Assembly (NCBI GenBank): GCA_001931875.2
Contig: MSJH02000818.1
Coordinates: 62,001-126,000 of the forward strand
From: Byssochlamys sp. IMV 00236
Taxonomy: Eukaryota > Ascomycota > Eurotiomycetes > Eurotiales > Thermoascaceae
Length of the DNA: 64,000 bases
Direction: 5' to 3'
Shown here: in pieces, positions 40,831 to 51,402 of the stretch
Layout of the letters: each line of letters opens with the position of its first letter
Numbering within the stretch: the first letter of the stretch is position 1
Position numbers and translations under genes: made by a program
The notes under the pieces: model-generated
Databases searched by the model: none
Seen by the model: only the letters and a program-made list of their open reading frames with translations
Told to the model about the DNA's origin: nothing

Positions 40831-42294
40831 CTAATTTTCCATGTCCCTTCTCAGTTCTGTCATCTTCGCCATAATATCTGCAGCCTCCTCCTCATAGAAG
40901 TCAAGAACATCCCCTCCACGTGGTGGCTGTGGCGGAGAGTCGGAATATGATGACGCGGGCCTGGGAAGATATCCTCTGTAATATGCAGCCCAATCAGTAG
41001 CGATCGTATTGTATGTGGCCTTGAGAACATCATCTCTCCTTGACAGCACGGAAGGAAACATCCATGACGGACATGCAGCGCCATAACCTCTCTTGGTCTC
41101 CCAGGACGTCCCGTGGGTTACATTGATGGCCCTCGAAAAACAATCACATCCATGACAAGGAAACTCTGTGGTACTGATATAGGCGAATGCTTTGGGCAAT
41201 TCTGGTTGCTCCTGTTGGGTCTTCTCTATCGCTGCTAACAGCTTTGTCTCAGCGTGGACCACGATCTCTCGTGGAACTCCTTCTTGGGCCATGTATATAG
41301 TATCCGCTTCTATCCTGTTCAGATCTAGGACGCCACTCGGAGTATACCTGGGATCGCCGTACTCATTGCTATACGCCAAAGCCGCTTCAAGAACATCTTC
41401 CCATTGCTTCGCGCTTTGAGCAACATCCGACAGCTTCCCTGTCTCTGGTAATAGTGCGTGGATGTTCAGCTCGAGACTGAATAAATCATGAAACACAGGC
41501 GAGACAGTGGCTTTCATCAGGTTATCGTAGCTTGTCCATACAGAAGTGACCTTGCTCAGCCATCCCGTATACATTAATGACCGTAGCTTACGGTGGTTTT
41601 GTAGCAGCCCATCTGACTTGTACAGCCGGTCTGTTGCTTTTTCAACTTCTCGAAGACAGAAGAAAAGCAATCTCCAATCTTCATCATGAAATGTATTTAC
41701 GTCCCGAGATAACATGTGTTGAACTGCGCGGATACTGTCTCGGAAGCCATAGAAGGCGTGATCGGGGTCTAGAATATCTGCTGAGACGTCGATTACGTCC
41801 AAGAACCTCGAATTGATGATCTCTTTCAACCTTTTAGAAGAGAACTTGACGCAGTTATCGGCAAATTGAAGGGAGACATCTCGAAATTCCCGATCACCTA
41901 TGGTCTCTCCCGTACCATGCGGGTGGATTGTCCAGTAGCGATTCGAAAGCCGTCTCAGGAAATACCATATCTGATGTAAATGCACTACTGCATCTGGTGG
42001 TACATCTTGGTTTTTGGAGGCAATAATGTCGACAGACTGCGTGTTTCGATTTATTCTGAGTGCGAGCGCGATTGAATCGGGCCGTCCCTGTGATACTGAC
42101 AGATCTGCAAGGGCATCGAGGATCGTCGATGTAGCGTGAGGATAGTCGCCTGGAAGAGACGAGGGGACACCCAGCTGGCCTTGGTGAAATTCATGGTAAC
42201 GATTCTGCAACTTGGAAATCGCTGCGAGTAGCTCCGTGATACGTTCAGCAGTTGGGGAGATTTTGAGTTCTGCTTCTCTAATGTTGCTCGCCAT
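40831..42294 (-). CDS. OTT_1508-like nucleic-acid/nucleotide deaminase, paralogue 1
   Basis: An intronless 487-aa protein starts at MASNIREAEL. The C-terminal third carries a deaminase-fold zinc site: H347-A-E349 (VVHAETKLLAAIE) and P-C380-H-G-C383, 30 residues apart, with a strand AFAYIST before the second motif. This HAE...PCxxC arrangement, the following W-x-F-P and the fungal context fit the OTT_1508-like family (Pfam OTT_1508_deam). The N-terminal 300 residues are helical, without a known domain, and shared with paralogue 2. All four metal/catalytic residues are present, so activity is plausible; the substrate (DNA, RNA or nucleotide) is unknown. No signal peptide or nuclear signal is obvious. 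Confidence 0.75.
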   Translation of the reverse strand: MASNIREAELKISPTAERITELLAAISKLQNRYHEFHQGQLGVPSSLPGDYPHATSTILDALADLSVSQGRPDSIALALRINRNTQSVDIIASKNQDVPPDAVVHLHQIWYFLRRLSNRYWTIHPHGTGETIGDREFRDVSLQFADNCVKFSSKRLKEIINSRFLDVIDVSADILDPDHAFYGFRDSIRAVQHMLSRDVNTFHDEDWRLLFFCLREVEKATDRLYKSDGLLQNHRKLRSLMYTGWLSKVTSVWTSYDNLMKATVSPVFHDLFSLELNIHALLPETGKLSDVAQSAKQWEDVLEAALAYSNEYGDPRYTPSGVLDLNRIEADTIYMAQEGVPREIVVHAETKLLAAIEKTQQEQPELPKAFAYISTTEFPCHGCDCFSRAINVTHGTSWETKRGYGAACPSWMFPSVLSRRDDVLKATYNTIATDWAAYYRGYLPRPASSYSDSPPQPPRGGDVLDFYEEEAADIMAKMTELRRDMEN

Positions 42295-42873
42295 AGCTGT
42301 TGGCTGTGTCTTTGGTAGTTGCTGTGTTTCTTTTCTTTTCTTTTCTTTCTTTTTTTTTTAGCACAACAGAGACAGTGCGGCCTGGCTTGTTATGACGGCA
42401 AGACTTGAGAACTAACTACATCATGACTGGCAGGGGTGAATCCGGTTCCCGATAGGCAGCACTTCTATGATTTCTTCACTCCAAAGTCTAATATCTAAGG
42501 TTGTCTTAGCACTCTCTCACGACATTGGAGCGTCATCTTGATATTCCCTATGAGGGCTAGTTTATATGATAATTTTGGTACCTTAGCCGGGTCAATAAGA
42601 ATGAATTTACAGTGATAAATGAAGGCCATGTTGCCCGGGTTTTCTCTTTACAAGATTGGAAGCTTGTAGCAAGAAGTAAAATCTATTAACTGTGGAGACT
42701 ATTCTAATGTGATAACCACCGAAACCTCTTCTGAGAAATATTATGATTAAGGATTTCCAATTCCCACAATCTGAATAGCGTTGCGTAAACCATTGCAAGA
42801 GATGGAAACGAGGAAAGAAGGAAAGAAAAGACAGAAAAGGAAAGCATCCGGAAATGCACTGGTACAGGCCGAT
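42295..42873. other. Spacer between the two deaminase paralogues
   Basis: These 579 bp hold the presumed promoter of paralogue 1 and terminator of paralogue 2. They include a TTTTC/TTTCT tract at 42328-42360. There is no ORF worth calling. Confidence 0.5.
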
Positions 42874-44445
42874 CTATCGTAGATCTTCTGGTTTCAACCT
42901 GTTCTTCAAATAACTAACAACATCATCAATTTCATCATCCAGATCACCGAGAACCCCCGTACTGCGGGCTGATTGCGCCCTCGGCACAAACTGAGGAACA
43001 TAACCCTTGTATGATGTGACCCACCGAGAAACGACGTTGTAGTACGTGGCTTTGAGGACATCCTCTCGTTTCGGTACCGTTTCTGGGAACATCCATGGGT
43101 AATATGACTTTCCATGGCTTCCCCTTGTTGTCCAAGTTGTATTATGAACAGTATTGAATGCACGGAAGAAGCTATCGCAGCCGGTACAGGACAGTTTTGA
43201 CATCCCGATGTACGTGTATGCCTTAGGCAGTCCAGGATTATCTCTCTGCTCGCTTTCGATGGCGGCCAATAGCTTGACTTCGCAATGGACGACAGCTGTC
43301 CTCGAAATATCCTGTTTAGCCATAAACACGGTATCTTGGGCTATGACCTCAATGTTCATGACTCGGGTCAAAGTATTGTTGCGCTTATTCTCTTCGTTGT
43401 ACCATCCCAGGGCATCTTCCAACACGGCCTCCCAGTCTTCAGGTTTCTGGGGGCGCTGAGGTAAGCTAGCAGACGATTCAGAAAGGTCTATGACTGATGT
43501 TGTGAACGTGAAGAGAGGCCGACAACTTAGCGAAACAGCGGCCTTGACCAAGATCTCGTAACTATTATAGTGAGAGGCGATTTTGCGAAGGTAGTCTTCC
43601 AGCTCCGCGAAGGGAAGAGCGATGTTTATATGAAGTCCCTGGAAACCACTTTCATCGAGGAATTTCCGGATTGCATTACGAGCATCAAGCAGACATATGC
43701 GAAGCATACGCCAACCGTCCCTGTCGTCATCTGCTGGCATTCCGTATGCGGGATTCTGTTCCCGCAAGAAGACACCCACGACACGAATAATCGCACGTCG
43801 GACAGAATGAAAAGGGTGTCCCGGTGGTACCGTGGCGAGAGAAATCCCCCTGAGGTCGTTGAACTTCAAATTGAATATGTGTTGGAGCCGCCGCCAAGTG
43901 AATCGTAAGCAATGGCGAGCGAACAGAGCTTCTGTTTCGCGAAACACAGGATCATTAGTAGGATTTCTAGGTGAGTAATCAGTCGGATCGCCTCTATAAA
44001 CAGCGTAATAGCAGTCCGATAATCTCTTCATGAAATCCCAGATGTCTCTCAGATGCTTGCGTGTGGTGCTCTGTATTTGCGTATTACCAGACAGGAATAA
44101 CTCAAGCTTCTGGTCACTTCCTCTGAGTCGTAAACCGATGGCAAAAACCTCATGCTTCGGTTGTGACACCAAAAGGGTTGCTAGCGAGTCGAGAACTTCG
44201 GTCAGCCGATGAGGGTGCGCTGTTGGCGAGAACCGAGGGATTCGATGCTCATTCCGGGTAGACAGGGGAGCTTGCACCTGTAGGCCGTCTTTCTTCTCGA
44301 GTTTAGATATTGCTGCTAACAGCCATGAGAGATCGTGTGGTATCGGAACTGGCGTACGCCTCGGCTCTCTGGTCCGGTTGGCAAAGTCCTTCTGAAGGGC
44401 ACTGTTCTTTTCCTTGAGGTCGTCTTGTCTCGTGGATTCCGCCAT
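42874..44445 (-). CDS. OTT_1508-like deaminase, paralogue 2 (HCE variant)
   Basis: An intronless 523-aa protein starts at MAESTRQDDL. It aligns with paralogue 1 throughout: WLLAAISKLE near the start, RLSD..YAV in the middle, EDWEAVLEDALGWYNEE, then the catalytic region. The zinc site is H387-C-E389 and C420-T-G-C423 (KLSCTGCDSFFRAFN), followed by YPWMFPETVPKREDVLKATY, strikingly close to the same segment in paralogue 1. The alanine of HAE is cysteine here, and the proline before the CxxC is serine. All four metal/catalytic positions are retained. The N-terminus has about 35 extra charged residues. It lies directly beside a decayed block with a retroelement relic. Confidence 0.73.
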   Translation of the reverse strand: MAESTRQDDLKEKNSALQKDFANRTREPRRTPVPIPHDLSWLLAAISKLEKKDGLQVQAPLSTRNEHRIPRFSPTAHPHRLTEVLDSLATLLVSQPKHEVFAIGLRLRGSDQKLELFLSGNTQIQSTTRKHLRDIWDFMKRLSDCYYAVYRGDPTDYSPRNPTNDPVFRETEALFARHCLRFTWRRLQHIFNLKFNDLRGISLATVPPGHPFHSVRRAIIRVVGVFLREQNPAYGMPADDDRDGWRMLRICLLDARNAIRKFLDESGFQGLHINIALPFAELEDYLRKIASHYNSYEILVKAAVSLSCRPLFTFTTSVIDLSESSASLPQRPQKPEDWEAVLEDALGWYNEENKRNNTLTRVMNIEVIAQDTVFMAKQDISRTAVVHCEVKLLAAIESEQRDNPGLPKAYTYIGMSKLSCTGCDSFFRAFNTVHNTTWTTRGSHGKSYYPWMFPETVPKREDVLKATYYNVVSRWVTSYKGYVPQFVPRAQSARSTGVLGDLDDEIDDVVSYLKNRLKPEDLR

Positions 44446-44941
44446 GTCTGCTGTGACTATCTGGAGGTAGCTCTCTTGTGTAGCTTGCTAAAAGACAAAA
44501 ATGATGGGGCATGGTCACTGCCCCTACCACGGTTCCTTCGTCTTGCGCCGCGGCTCCGTCTGCTGCCTGTACTTGACAAAATAATTAATCTGTCTGCCTC
44601 AATGGTGAAAGTATAAGAGGGCCAGAGTAAAAAGGAAAAACAATATATATATATATAAGCTCTCTCACCCAGTGACATAAAAATAGGAGGGTACGAGTGG
44701 AAGTTATGTTGAGGAGCCTAGGAAAATAGCTATCTCTGTGCTTCAACGCAGGATTTAAAAGTGCTACTCCCATATTGACCCTCCAATTGAACAAAGGACC
44801 TAGTAATAATGAGCTGGGAGGTTCCGCTGTGTTCAAAGAAGATTGTAAACCCAACAGATACAAGGACTCAAATAATGCAAAGAGAGCTTGCAGGTGAGGT
44901 GTAGCTGAGTATATCTATCAAACGGATTGCAGGATAGTATA
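44446..44941. other. Intergenic between deaminase 2 and retroelement relic
   Basis: The region holds the deaminase 2 promoter and an (AT)n run at about 44644-44656. No supported gene. Confidence 0.5.
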
Positions 44942-45724
44942 TCATGCATTCCGCGTCTCCCTTAACCTGGTACACCGAACTAGGTTGACCTTCATGAGCG
45001 ACAAAGAGAGACCAATGTAGCGGCTCGCCTTCACCCCAACCACTTCCTTCCGAGCATTAAGTCGTAGTGGCCTAGGTTGGCAACGGTCATGGGGAGGTAC
45101 AACCTTGCTCAGATAACTGTCAACTTGGTTCGAGTGGAATCTGACGGTTTCCAATTCTAGATCAAACGGTTCAAGGACGGGCAGATGTACAGCATGTGCC
45201 TGACAGCGTCGTCCGTCGATTNNNNNNNNNNNNNNNNNNNNCCGTCGATTTTTAAGTAGGCGACCAGTATATATGTGATCTGCTCCCGAGTTCCGTTGTC
45301 GTAGCCGTCGATAAATACGGTGTGTTTTATAGGTTCTAGAGACGTACCTAAAAACCGTGTGATTGAAGGGACCAGGGACCGGTTGATGAAACAGAGCCCG
45401 TTTGCTCCAGAATCTAGCAGAGTAGAAAGTTTGATGCCAAATCCATTCTTGCATACTATACTAGTCTTTACAAGATGGGTGCCCCCGAGGAGGCGGCTCA
45501 AATCAATCTCTGCCAGTTCCAAACTGTCGCTACTTCCTGGCGAGCCTGAGCCTCAGCATCGAGTACGGCTTGCAGATCAAACCGCAGAGTATTGTCGGAG
45601 GCGCTGGTCGTAGGGCGTGTAACCGTACTGGCTGGTAATGATTGAAAAGCCCGAAGCTTGATACTGTTAGCTTGTTTAGATTTGAAGGGAGGGGGGACGG
45701 AGCTCCAACACGTACATCGGTCAA
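44942..45724 (-). pseudogene. Ty3/gypsy retrotransposon relic, protease region
   Basis: The minus strand encodes a retroviral-type aspartic protease segment. The catalytic LLDSGANG lies in the frame that ends at the gap. The expected downstream motif LMLGRKWLG lies at about 45037-45069 in a different frame and is followed directly by a stop, so at least one frameshift separates them. An upstream frame (45530-45724) may be gag-derived. No reverse transcriptase, integrase or long terminal repeats are visible in the surrounding kilobases. I read a short, broken remnant of a fungal element. A 20-N gap lies inside it. Confidence 0.75.
45222..45241. other. Assembly gap (20 N) flanked by an identical 9-mer
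   Basis: The nine bases CCGTCGATT occur immediately left (45213-45221) and immediately right (45242-45250) of the N run. The contigs therefore probably overlap. Removing the N and one copy (29 nt) brings the two flanking frames of the protease relic into register. Confidence 0.85.
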
Positions 45725-46281
45725 GATAGCCCGGTTGGCTTTACGGCGTTCGTGGCTGCTCTTTCAACGCGGTTCTGATCATCAATCCATAGCCCCTTGA
45801 GGTACCACTACATAAATCCTCCATGGCTGTAAATTGTCCCGCAAGGAAATGCCATTGCATGGGTTATTGATGTTCCTTCGATATCATTGATAATGGCTGA
45901 TGAGATTATATAGTAATAGCTGCACTCTTCTTTTGCTTCATCGTCGATTCCCGTTAGGTCTATCGAAGACCTTCGCCTAGGTGTTTGACCCTAGATTCTT
46001 CGTGAACTTCTCTTAAGTCCCCGCGCACTCTCATGTTTACCACTGGGAAGATGATGACGTTTTGTCGTAAATGAGGCATTCTATTCCTATCAAAGGTGTA
46101 CAGCTCGACACCTCAAACTGTGTTGGAATTTGTGGCTAGCTGCCAGTTGAGTATAATTGTCGCTTTAAGTCGTCACTGGCCACGGATCAGCCAGAGATTC
46201 ATGTCCTCCCTGGGTCGGGACAAAGATTCGCTCCATCCACTCTCTACGACGAGAGACGGCACCGGTCGATTATATGCGGAA
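45725..46281. other. Degenerate non-coding DNA
   Basis: Only short frames on both strands, none with family resemblance. Possibly an eroded part of the neighbouring retroelement. Confidence 0.4.
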
Positions 46282-47042
46282 CTAACAAAACTGGCTCTTT
46301 TCTAGAGTGAATAAGGACCCGTAGAGTCTGTGGAAAAGACCCTCGATAAGGAGACCGAGCTTTCTATATTTGCGGTTAACCACAAGAGACCGTCCGAGAG
46401 TGGCTTGAGCATCGCCAACGGAGTTCAAACCCATTAGCCATATGGCTTTCCGTGGCTCTGCGGATTTAGCTTGTCCTGTCTTGTTCTTAGGGTCGTAATG
46501 GATCTCGATAATGTCATGTTTAGCTCTGTACTAAACTGAGAACCAGCTTATATAGGTTGAGAGATAACTGGCAGGAGTTGAACGACTGATCAGGAAAGTA
46601 ATCATAATTCTTCCTGGGGTCTGTAGCATCTCAACGGTAGCGTTGACTATGCTCGCCCAGTTTAACTCAGGGGCCGTCATCCCTCCGGGCACCTTGGAGG
46701 TAACATATTGGTAAGACATATAAGGTAATATTGAAAATAAACAGAAAAAACCAACCAATATTTAAATCCGAATGTCATCCGATCAGAGATGCCCCAAAGC
46801 AATCGGCGAGCACGGACTGGAGCATTCGAAAAGGAGATATACAAGTAGTCGCGGTACAGAACTTCCCGCAAAAGGCGAACAATTGGTGGATCTGTGAAAA
46901 GTTCTGGGATAGACCAAACGGTTGTAAGAGTGTTAGGATTATTGCATCTCTGATAGATGTAGGCTTTCTGTTTCTGCAGTGTTCGATTTTCATCATCGTC
47001 TCTCATCAACCCAAGTGTTCGCACAGATCCCTGGAGAAACAT
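46282..47042 (-). pseudogene. Coding-like segments of an unrecognised, probably broken gene
   Basis: Three minus-strand segments have protein-like composition but sit in different frames. They are 47042 to about 46740 (including FTDPPIVRLLREVLYRDYLY), 46686-46531 (VPGGMTAPELNWASIVNA), and 46525 down to the TAG at 46282-46284 (AIWLMGLNSVGDAQATLGRS, then LVVNRKYRKLGLLIEGLF). Candidate intron borders exist (AAG|GTGCCC upstream, TACAG|AGC before the last segment), but I could not join all three into one frame with good splice sites. Family not recognised. Confidence 0.35.
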
Positions 47043-49015
47043 AGAGAGTTCCGAATTCGTCCACTGTTCCGAATTCGCCCACTGGCCGAACGGCGATCTG
47101 AATAACTCATTTGAGTAGCCTAGGCGGACATGTGCACGTAGACATTTTGCAGAGTTCCTGCATATGGGAGCCTATTCGGCAATGCCCTTGGTCCAGGAGA
47201 GACATTTCTCGTCGATTGACAAGAAGTAGGCTCACTCCCTTGCTGACCTCTGGAAGGTTGACATCGGGCCAACGATGTATTTCTCCGATCAAGGATTTAG
47301 GAGCCACGTGAGAGACCTATATATCTTAACCCAGCCCATCAGCGAGAGGAAAGTAGACCCCGCCGTCGTCTGGGTACGACTCGGAGTATCATGTTTCGCA
47401 ACGACACTCGGAACGCGTGTCACCAATTGATACTTGCAGTTTAGCCCTTCTGGGACACCTTGAAGCGTTCGGCTTACAGCCTAATTGTCATCAAGGACCC
47501 AGTCGAGGCCTACCCACGAAGAAGAGCAATTGTCCGATAGAGCATGACCAGACTCAAGGCTGAACCGACGTTTCCTACCGCGATCCCACTACCGCCAGCC
47601 CCAGGCGGAGGACCCCTCCTCCCTCCCTCTTTTCGGCAGGACGTACAGCATTATAGCGATGATAATCTTTACAAATTCAATCATCGCGGCACAATCGCCA
47701 AGTCTGTAGGGACCGAATCTGTTCATCTTGGCATGGCCAGCCCTCAGTCTCGGACTTCCATTGATATACCTTTCTTATGCCCACCCGTACTTGAAAATCG
47801 ACAAGTATATTTCGGCGCCGGCCTGCGAGACGAGAGCTCCCCTTGTTTATAACGGAGCCCTATTAGCAGTATTAATATATAGCCGTCGATACCTAAGTAG
47901 GTACCGTCTTTAGCCAGTTGCGGCCGATGGTACGGACTCGGCGCGCCTGGTAGACTCGGTCTTGGGTTCTCTCCTTGATGTGTCGGAAGGGGTGCCAGTC
48001 GACGATGGGCTTATGAGGAGAACCATCATTGGAAGAGGGGGGACCAGAGCTCTCAGAGCTCGAAATGCTCTTTCTTGTCTTTTGTTTCGAGACCGTCAGC
48101 TGCTCCGCTGACTTCGGCGAGGACATCATCTGCTCGGATATCGAATAAGCCAATAAGATAATTATATAAAAAGTCAGAAGCGACAAGGTACCAGTCCCTG
48201 AGAGTATCCTTTTGAAAGCTTTTTTTAATTCCAGTTTTTAATTCAATAAAAATTAAGAAGATATGGTTAGCGGTATACCGGACGTAACGGAAGCCATATC
48301 GCGTATTCAGATTGTCAGACGGGGAGAGAAACTCGCAGGTGAAAACCCGTTCTGGTGAGACGGGCTAACAAGAATAGCCAATAGAAGAGAACAGTATAGG
48401 AACAAGCCCCCGAAGTTGTGTATTCTTAAGAGGAGCAAAGAGAAGTAGAGTACGATTATGAGGAGCAGGAGAAGGCAAAGGATGAACCCAGAATAAGTAA
48501 GCCCCGAGTGACATTTATACAGGTCCTCCCAAGTTTGGGAGTAAGCATTCCCAGGGCCGGATTATGCAGTTTCTGTAAAAGTAAACATAGCACCGCAGCA
48601 GTTATCTGCAATACCGTTTCCACCTGTGTCCTTCTCGAGAAGCACAAATTCGTTGGCGGTGTTTTCTATATCCCTAGATACGCAGCCACCGCAACTGCGA
48701 AAGATCGTATCTCATTGATGCTTCGTCACAGAGATGATAGTGCTCACATCATACCAGTTGATTTCTTCTCATGAAGCTCAGGTGCATAACCTCCTCGGAG
48801 CTTTCCACTGGAAGGTTGCTTGCTGATATCGATATATTTCTCCTGTGTGTGCGAGGGGCTTGCACAGTACCTGTGGCAGGATGAAATCCGTAACAATTAG
48901 TTAGCAGGTTATATCATGGAATCGGGCTCCTTGCTAGAGCCTGCGTATACCGGATAGAAAAAATCGATGGCTGTTATAAAAACAGTTAGCCCAGCTAGTA
49001 GACAGAACTCAACTA
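47043..49015. other. Degenerate region, small unrecognised frames
   Basis: The best frame is minus, from an ATG at about 48129 to 47893. It is Ser/Lys-rich, then reads WHPFRHIKERTQDRVYQAR, about 80 residues, with no continuation. Other frames at 47544-47852 (plus) and 48456-48774 (both strands) overlap each other. None resembles a known family. An AT-rich stretch lies at 48200-48260. Confidence 0.4.
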
Positions 49016-49921
49016 CTATACTAACCTACTTAGCCCAGCATTGTTGCTAATGGCATCCACACAAATCGGCTGCAGCAGTCTGAACGAAATCCAAGTACCA
49101 TCCTTCCAAATCTGGTAATGACGAAGCGAGACCAGTTCAGTGGATACGGAGAGAATCCCACTCTGCGGCTGAAAAAAGACAGGAACGGTGGCAGCGAATC
49201 TGTAAATAAATTATCCGAAAATGCAGTCGAATGCTCACTCGCAGTCCAGAAAGCTTGGGAACGTCGGGATTAGCAATTTGCAGTACCGCACAAGCAGCTG
49301 GCACATCCTCCCGCTGATACTTAGACCAGATTGTCAAACCATGATTGCTGACACTCTCACTCAGCGACAGTGTCAGATGTTGGAACAATGCCAATGGCAC
49401 CTTGAACACAGTGTCTTGGTGCCATTGCCTGAGGATCGTGGCCTGTGGCCTGCCGGAAATTCTCTGTAGGTATGCTTGGAAATCCGCATTCGAATTTGTC
49501 AAAATCCGGCGACAAGAGCTGACAACCCGCCGGCAGAGGCAGGGCAACGGTGCGCAGGGGGGCAGGGGGGGGGGGGACTCGTCGAGTACAATTAGACAGG
49601 AAGCAAGATTACCACGCGGAGTGGTGGTCGCTATCCATATCCAAATGAAGGAGTCTGGTATGCATGCAAAACCTGGCCTGGCACATTCTGATCCTTGTCT
49701 CCAGCATGGCCCATGCCTTTCAGAAGGTAGTTGAAGGCATAAAAGTCCGAGAGGAACCAACCGTCAGATGTGGCATGCGTGCTGTTGAGGGCGGGATGGG
49801 TAGCAGCGACCACGATAGTGTTGTTGTAAACTTCAGGGAGGGTTCTGGAGATGAAAGCCTCCGGGACGCGCAACGGATCGCGAATATGGTCACTCTGGAC
49901 CAGAGGCGCTCTGACTGACAT
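49016..49921 (-). pseudogene. Unrecognised gene or gene remnant with DGWFLSDFY motif
   Basis: An ATG at 49921 opens a frame (MSVRAPLVQSDH...) containing ALNSTHATSDGWFLSDFYAF and NYLLKGMG. I recall this type of segment from uncharacterised fungal proteins that also carry caspase-like His-Gly and Cys blocks; those later blocks are not found here. Further down, in another frame, ADFQAYLQRISG...DVPKLSGLR reaches a good intron at 49169-49238 (GTGAGC..TTTCAG) and continues in a frame to TAG at 49016-49018. The link between the first and second segments is missing. Either an intron I cannot place, or truncation. Confidence 0.4.
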
Positions 49922-51402
49922 TGTATTGGACAGTGAGGGAGAAAGGAGCTGGGTGGTTTCGGCAGAGTTGGACGCTGGGAAGTATGTATGTACTTCTGAG
50001 GAGTGGGATCTCTATCTCGCCAGCAGTCAGAATTTCGCTGTCTTTCTCCTCAACGCCGTGGTCTACTTTGGACCATTCTCCATCAATTATTCGGATCTTG
50101 AAATCGCGGATGTCCTCATTCAGCCAGTGCATCAACACGTTCTACATTGGCCTCTCTGGCAAATCTGGAACAATGACCAAGACGCCTGTGTCAAATCAAA
50201 CACTTTCTCGATGGCAGTGCTAATTATTAAGCCGTTCTTCTCTGAAAAGAGTTCAGGGGAGGATTGTTCCCAACGATTGCATCCATAGGCACTTGGCCAT
50301 GTTTATATGCGAGATTTCTGCTTTCGAGTTCAGGGGTTCTGGTAGCCAGAAAACTATAACAGCAGTCAAAGATGGAGAATGATATCAACCGGGGGCATCG
50401 AACGACATCCAGGTCTCTGACGTTAGGAACGAGATGAGACTAGATGCAGCAAATTTTTTTCCCCCGAAGGCACTTGGCGGCCAGTTGGCCCTAGAAATGA
50501 TCAATTAGTACCAGTAAGTACTTGAGAAGTGAAGGATCAAGTTTGACAAAACAAAAGGGGACAAACAGCACTTACTCTCTGGCGATCCCAGGGGGGCTAG
50601 CCGCAGCAGGAGGTTTTCACAGGAGTGGTGGGATCTATGTCCCTTAAGGTGATTGTGGAAACGCTCCATAGATTGTTCGACCATTAATTCCCCGAGCGTA
50701 TCGCATTCAGTATATAAACCGCTGGCGGACAATCTCCTCCATTCTCGAGCCTTCAAGGTTATTAAAAACCTCTCTCAACTCGTTAGAGTTCTGCTCTGGC
50801 ATACCTAGGCAGTGCAGACATAGACATGGATCCGTTTCATCCATGTTTCAGTACGTTGAGAAGCTTTTCATCGCGCCACGTACTCGAGAAACAAACAATG
50901 AGATGCGTCCATTTCCGAAATGTCTCTTGGTTGGTGAAGCGCTCTTTACGCTCGGCAGAATCGTTCTGTTCGAACAAGCGAATCAGCACGAGCACTCGTT
51001 CACCCTCCCAACCACATCGCGGGATATACATACTTACATAGTTCTCCTCAGCTCGAAGATCCGCGCCATAAGTGAGGATCTTATTGAACAAGACGCATAC
51101 TATAATCACTTTCATACCCATTCGCGGATAACAACCACCGATATACAAACACCACTGCATGCACCAGGTGGTTTCTATACCACCGCTTAGGATAACAATT
51201 AGCACGGGGCAATTCGGAGACTTCCTGTGCGCCGCACGAGTAGTTCTGATTGGCGTCGCATGCAGCGAGGATTTGCGATGCCTGCCACGCACCATTAAGT
51301 ACCGCGGGTCACCTGCCCAACATAGCAGCAATCTAGGACATCAAGCGTGTCCACATTTTCAGAAGCATTTGTTGTCCAGTGAGTCTTTACCTTCATGGAA
51401 GA
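49922..51402. other. Degenerate region with overlapping opposite-strand frames
   Basis: Frames of 80-165 codons occur on both strands (for example plus 49851-50288 and 50843-51190, minus 50837-51331). None has family resemblance, convincing splice structure or context. At least some must be shadows. Confidence 0.4.

Noticed and set aside
49851..50288. 145-codon plus frame opposite the DGWFLSDFY segment
   Set aside because: It overlaps the more patterned minus-strand frame, has no recognised family and no splice or promoter support.
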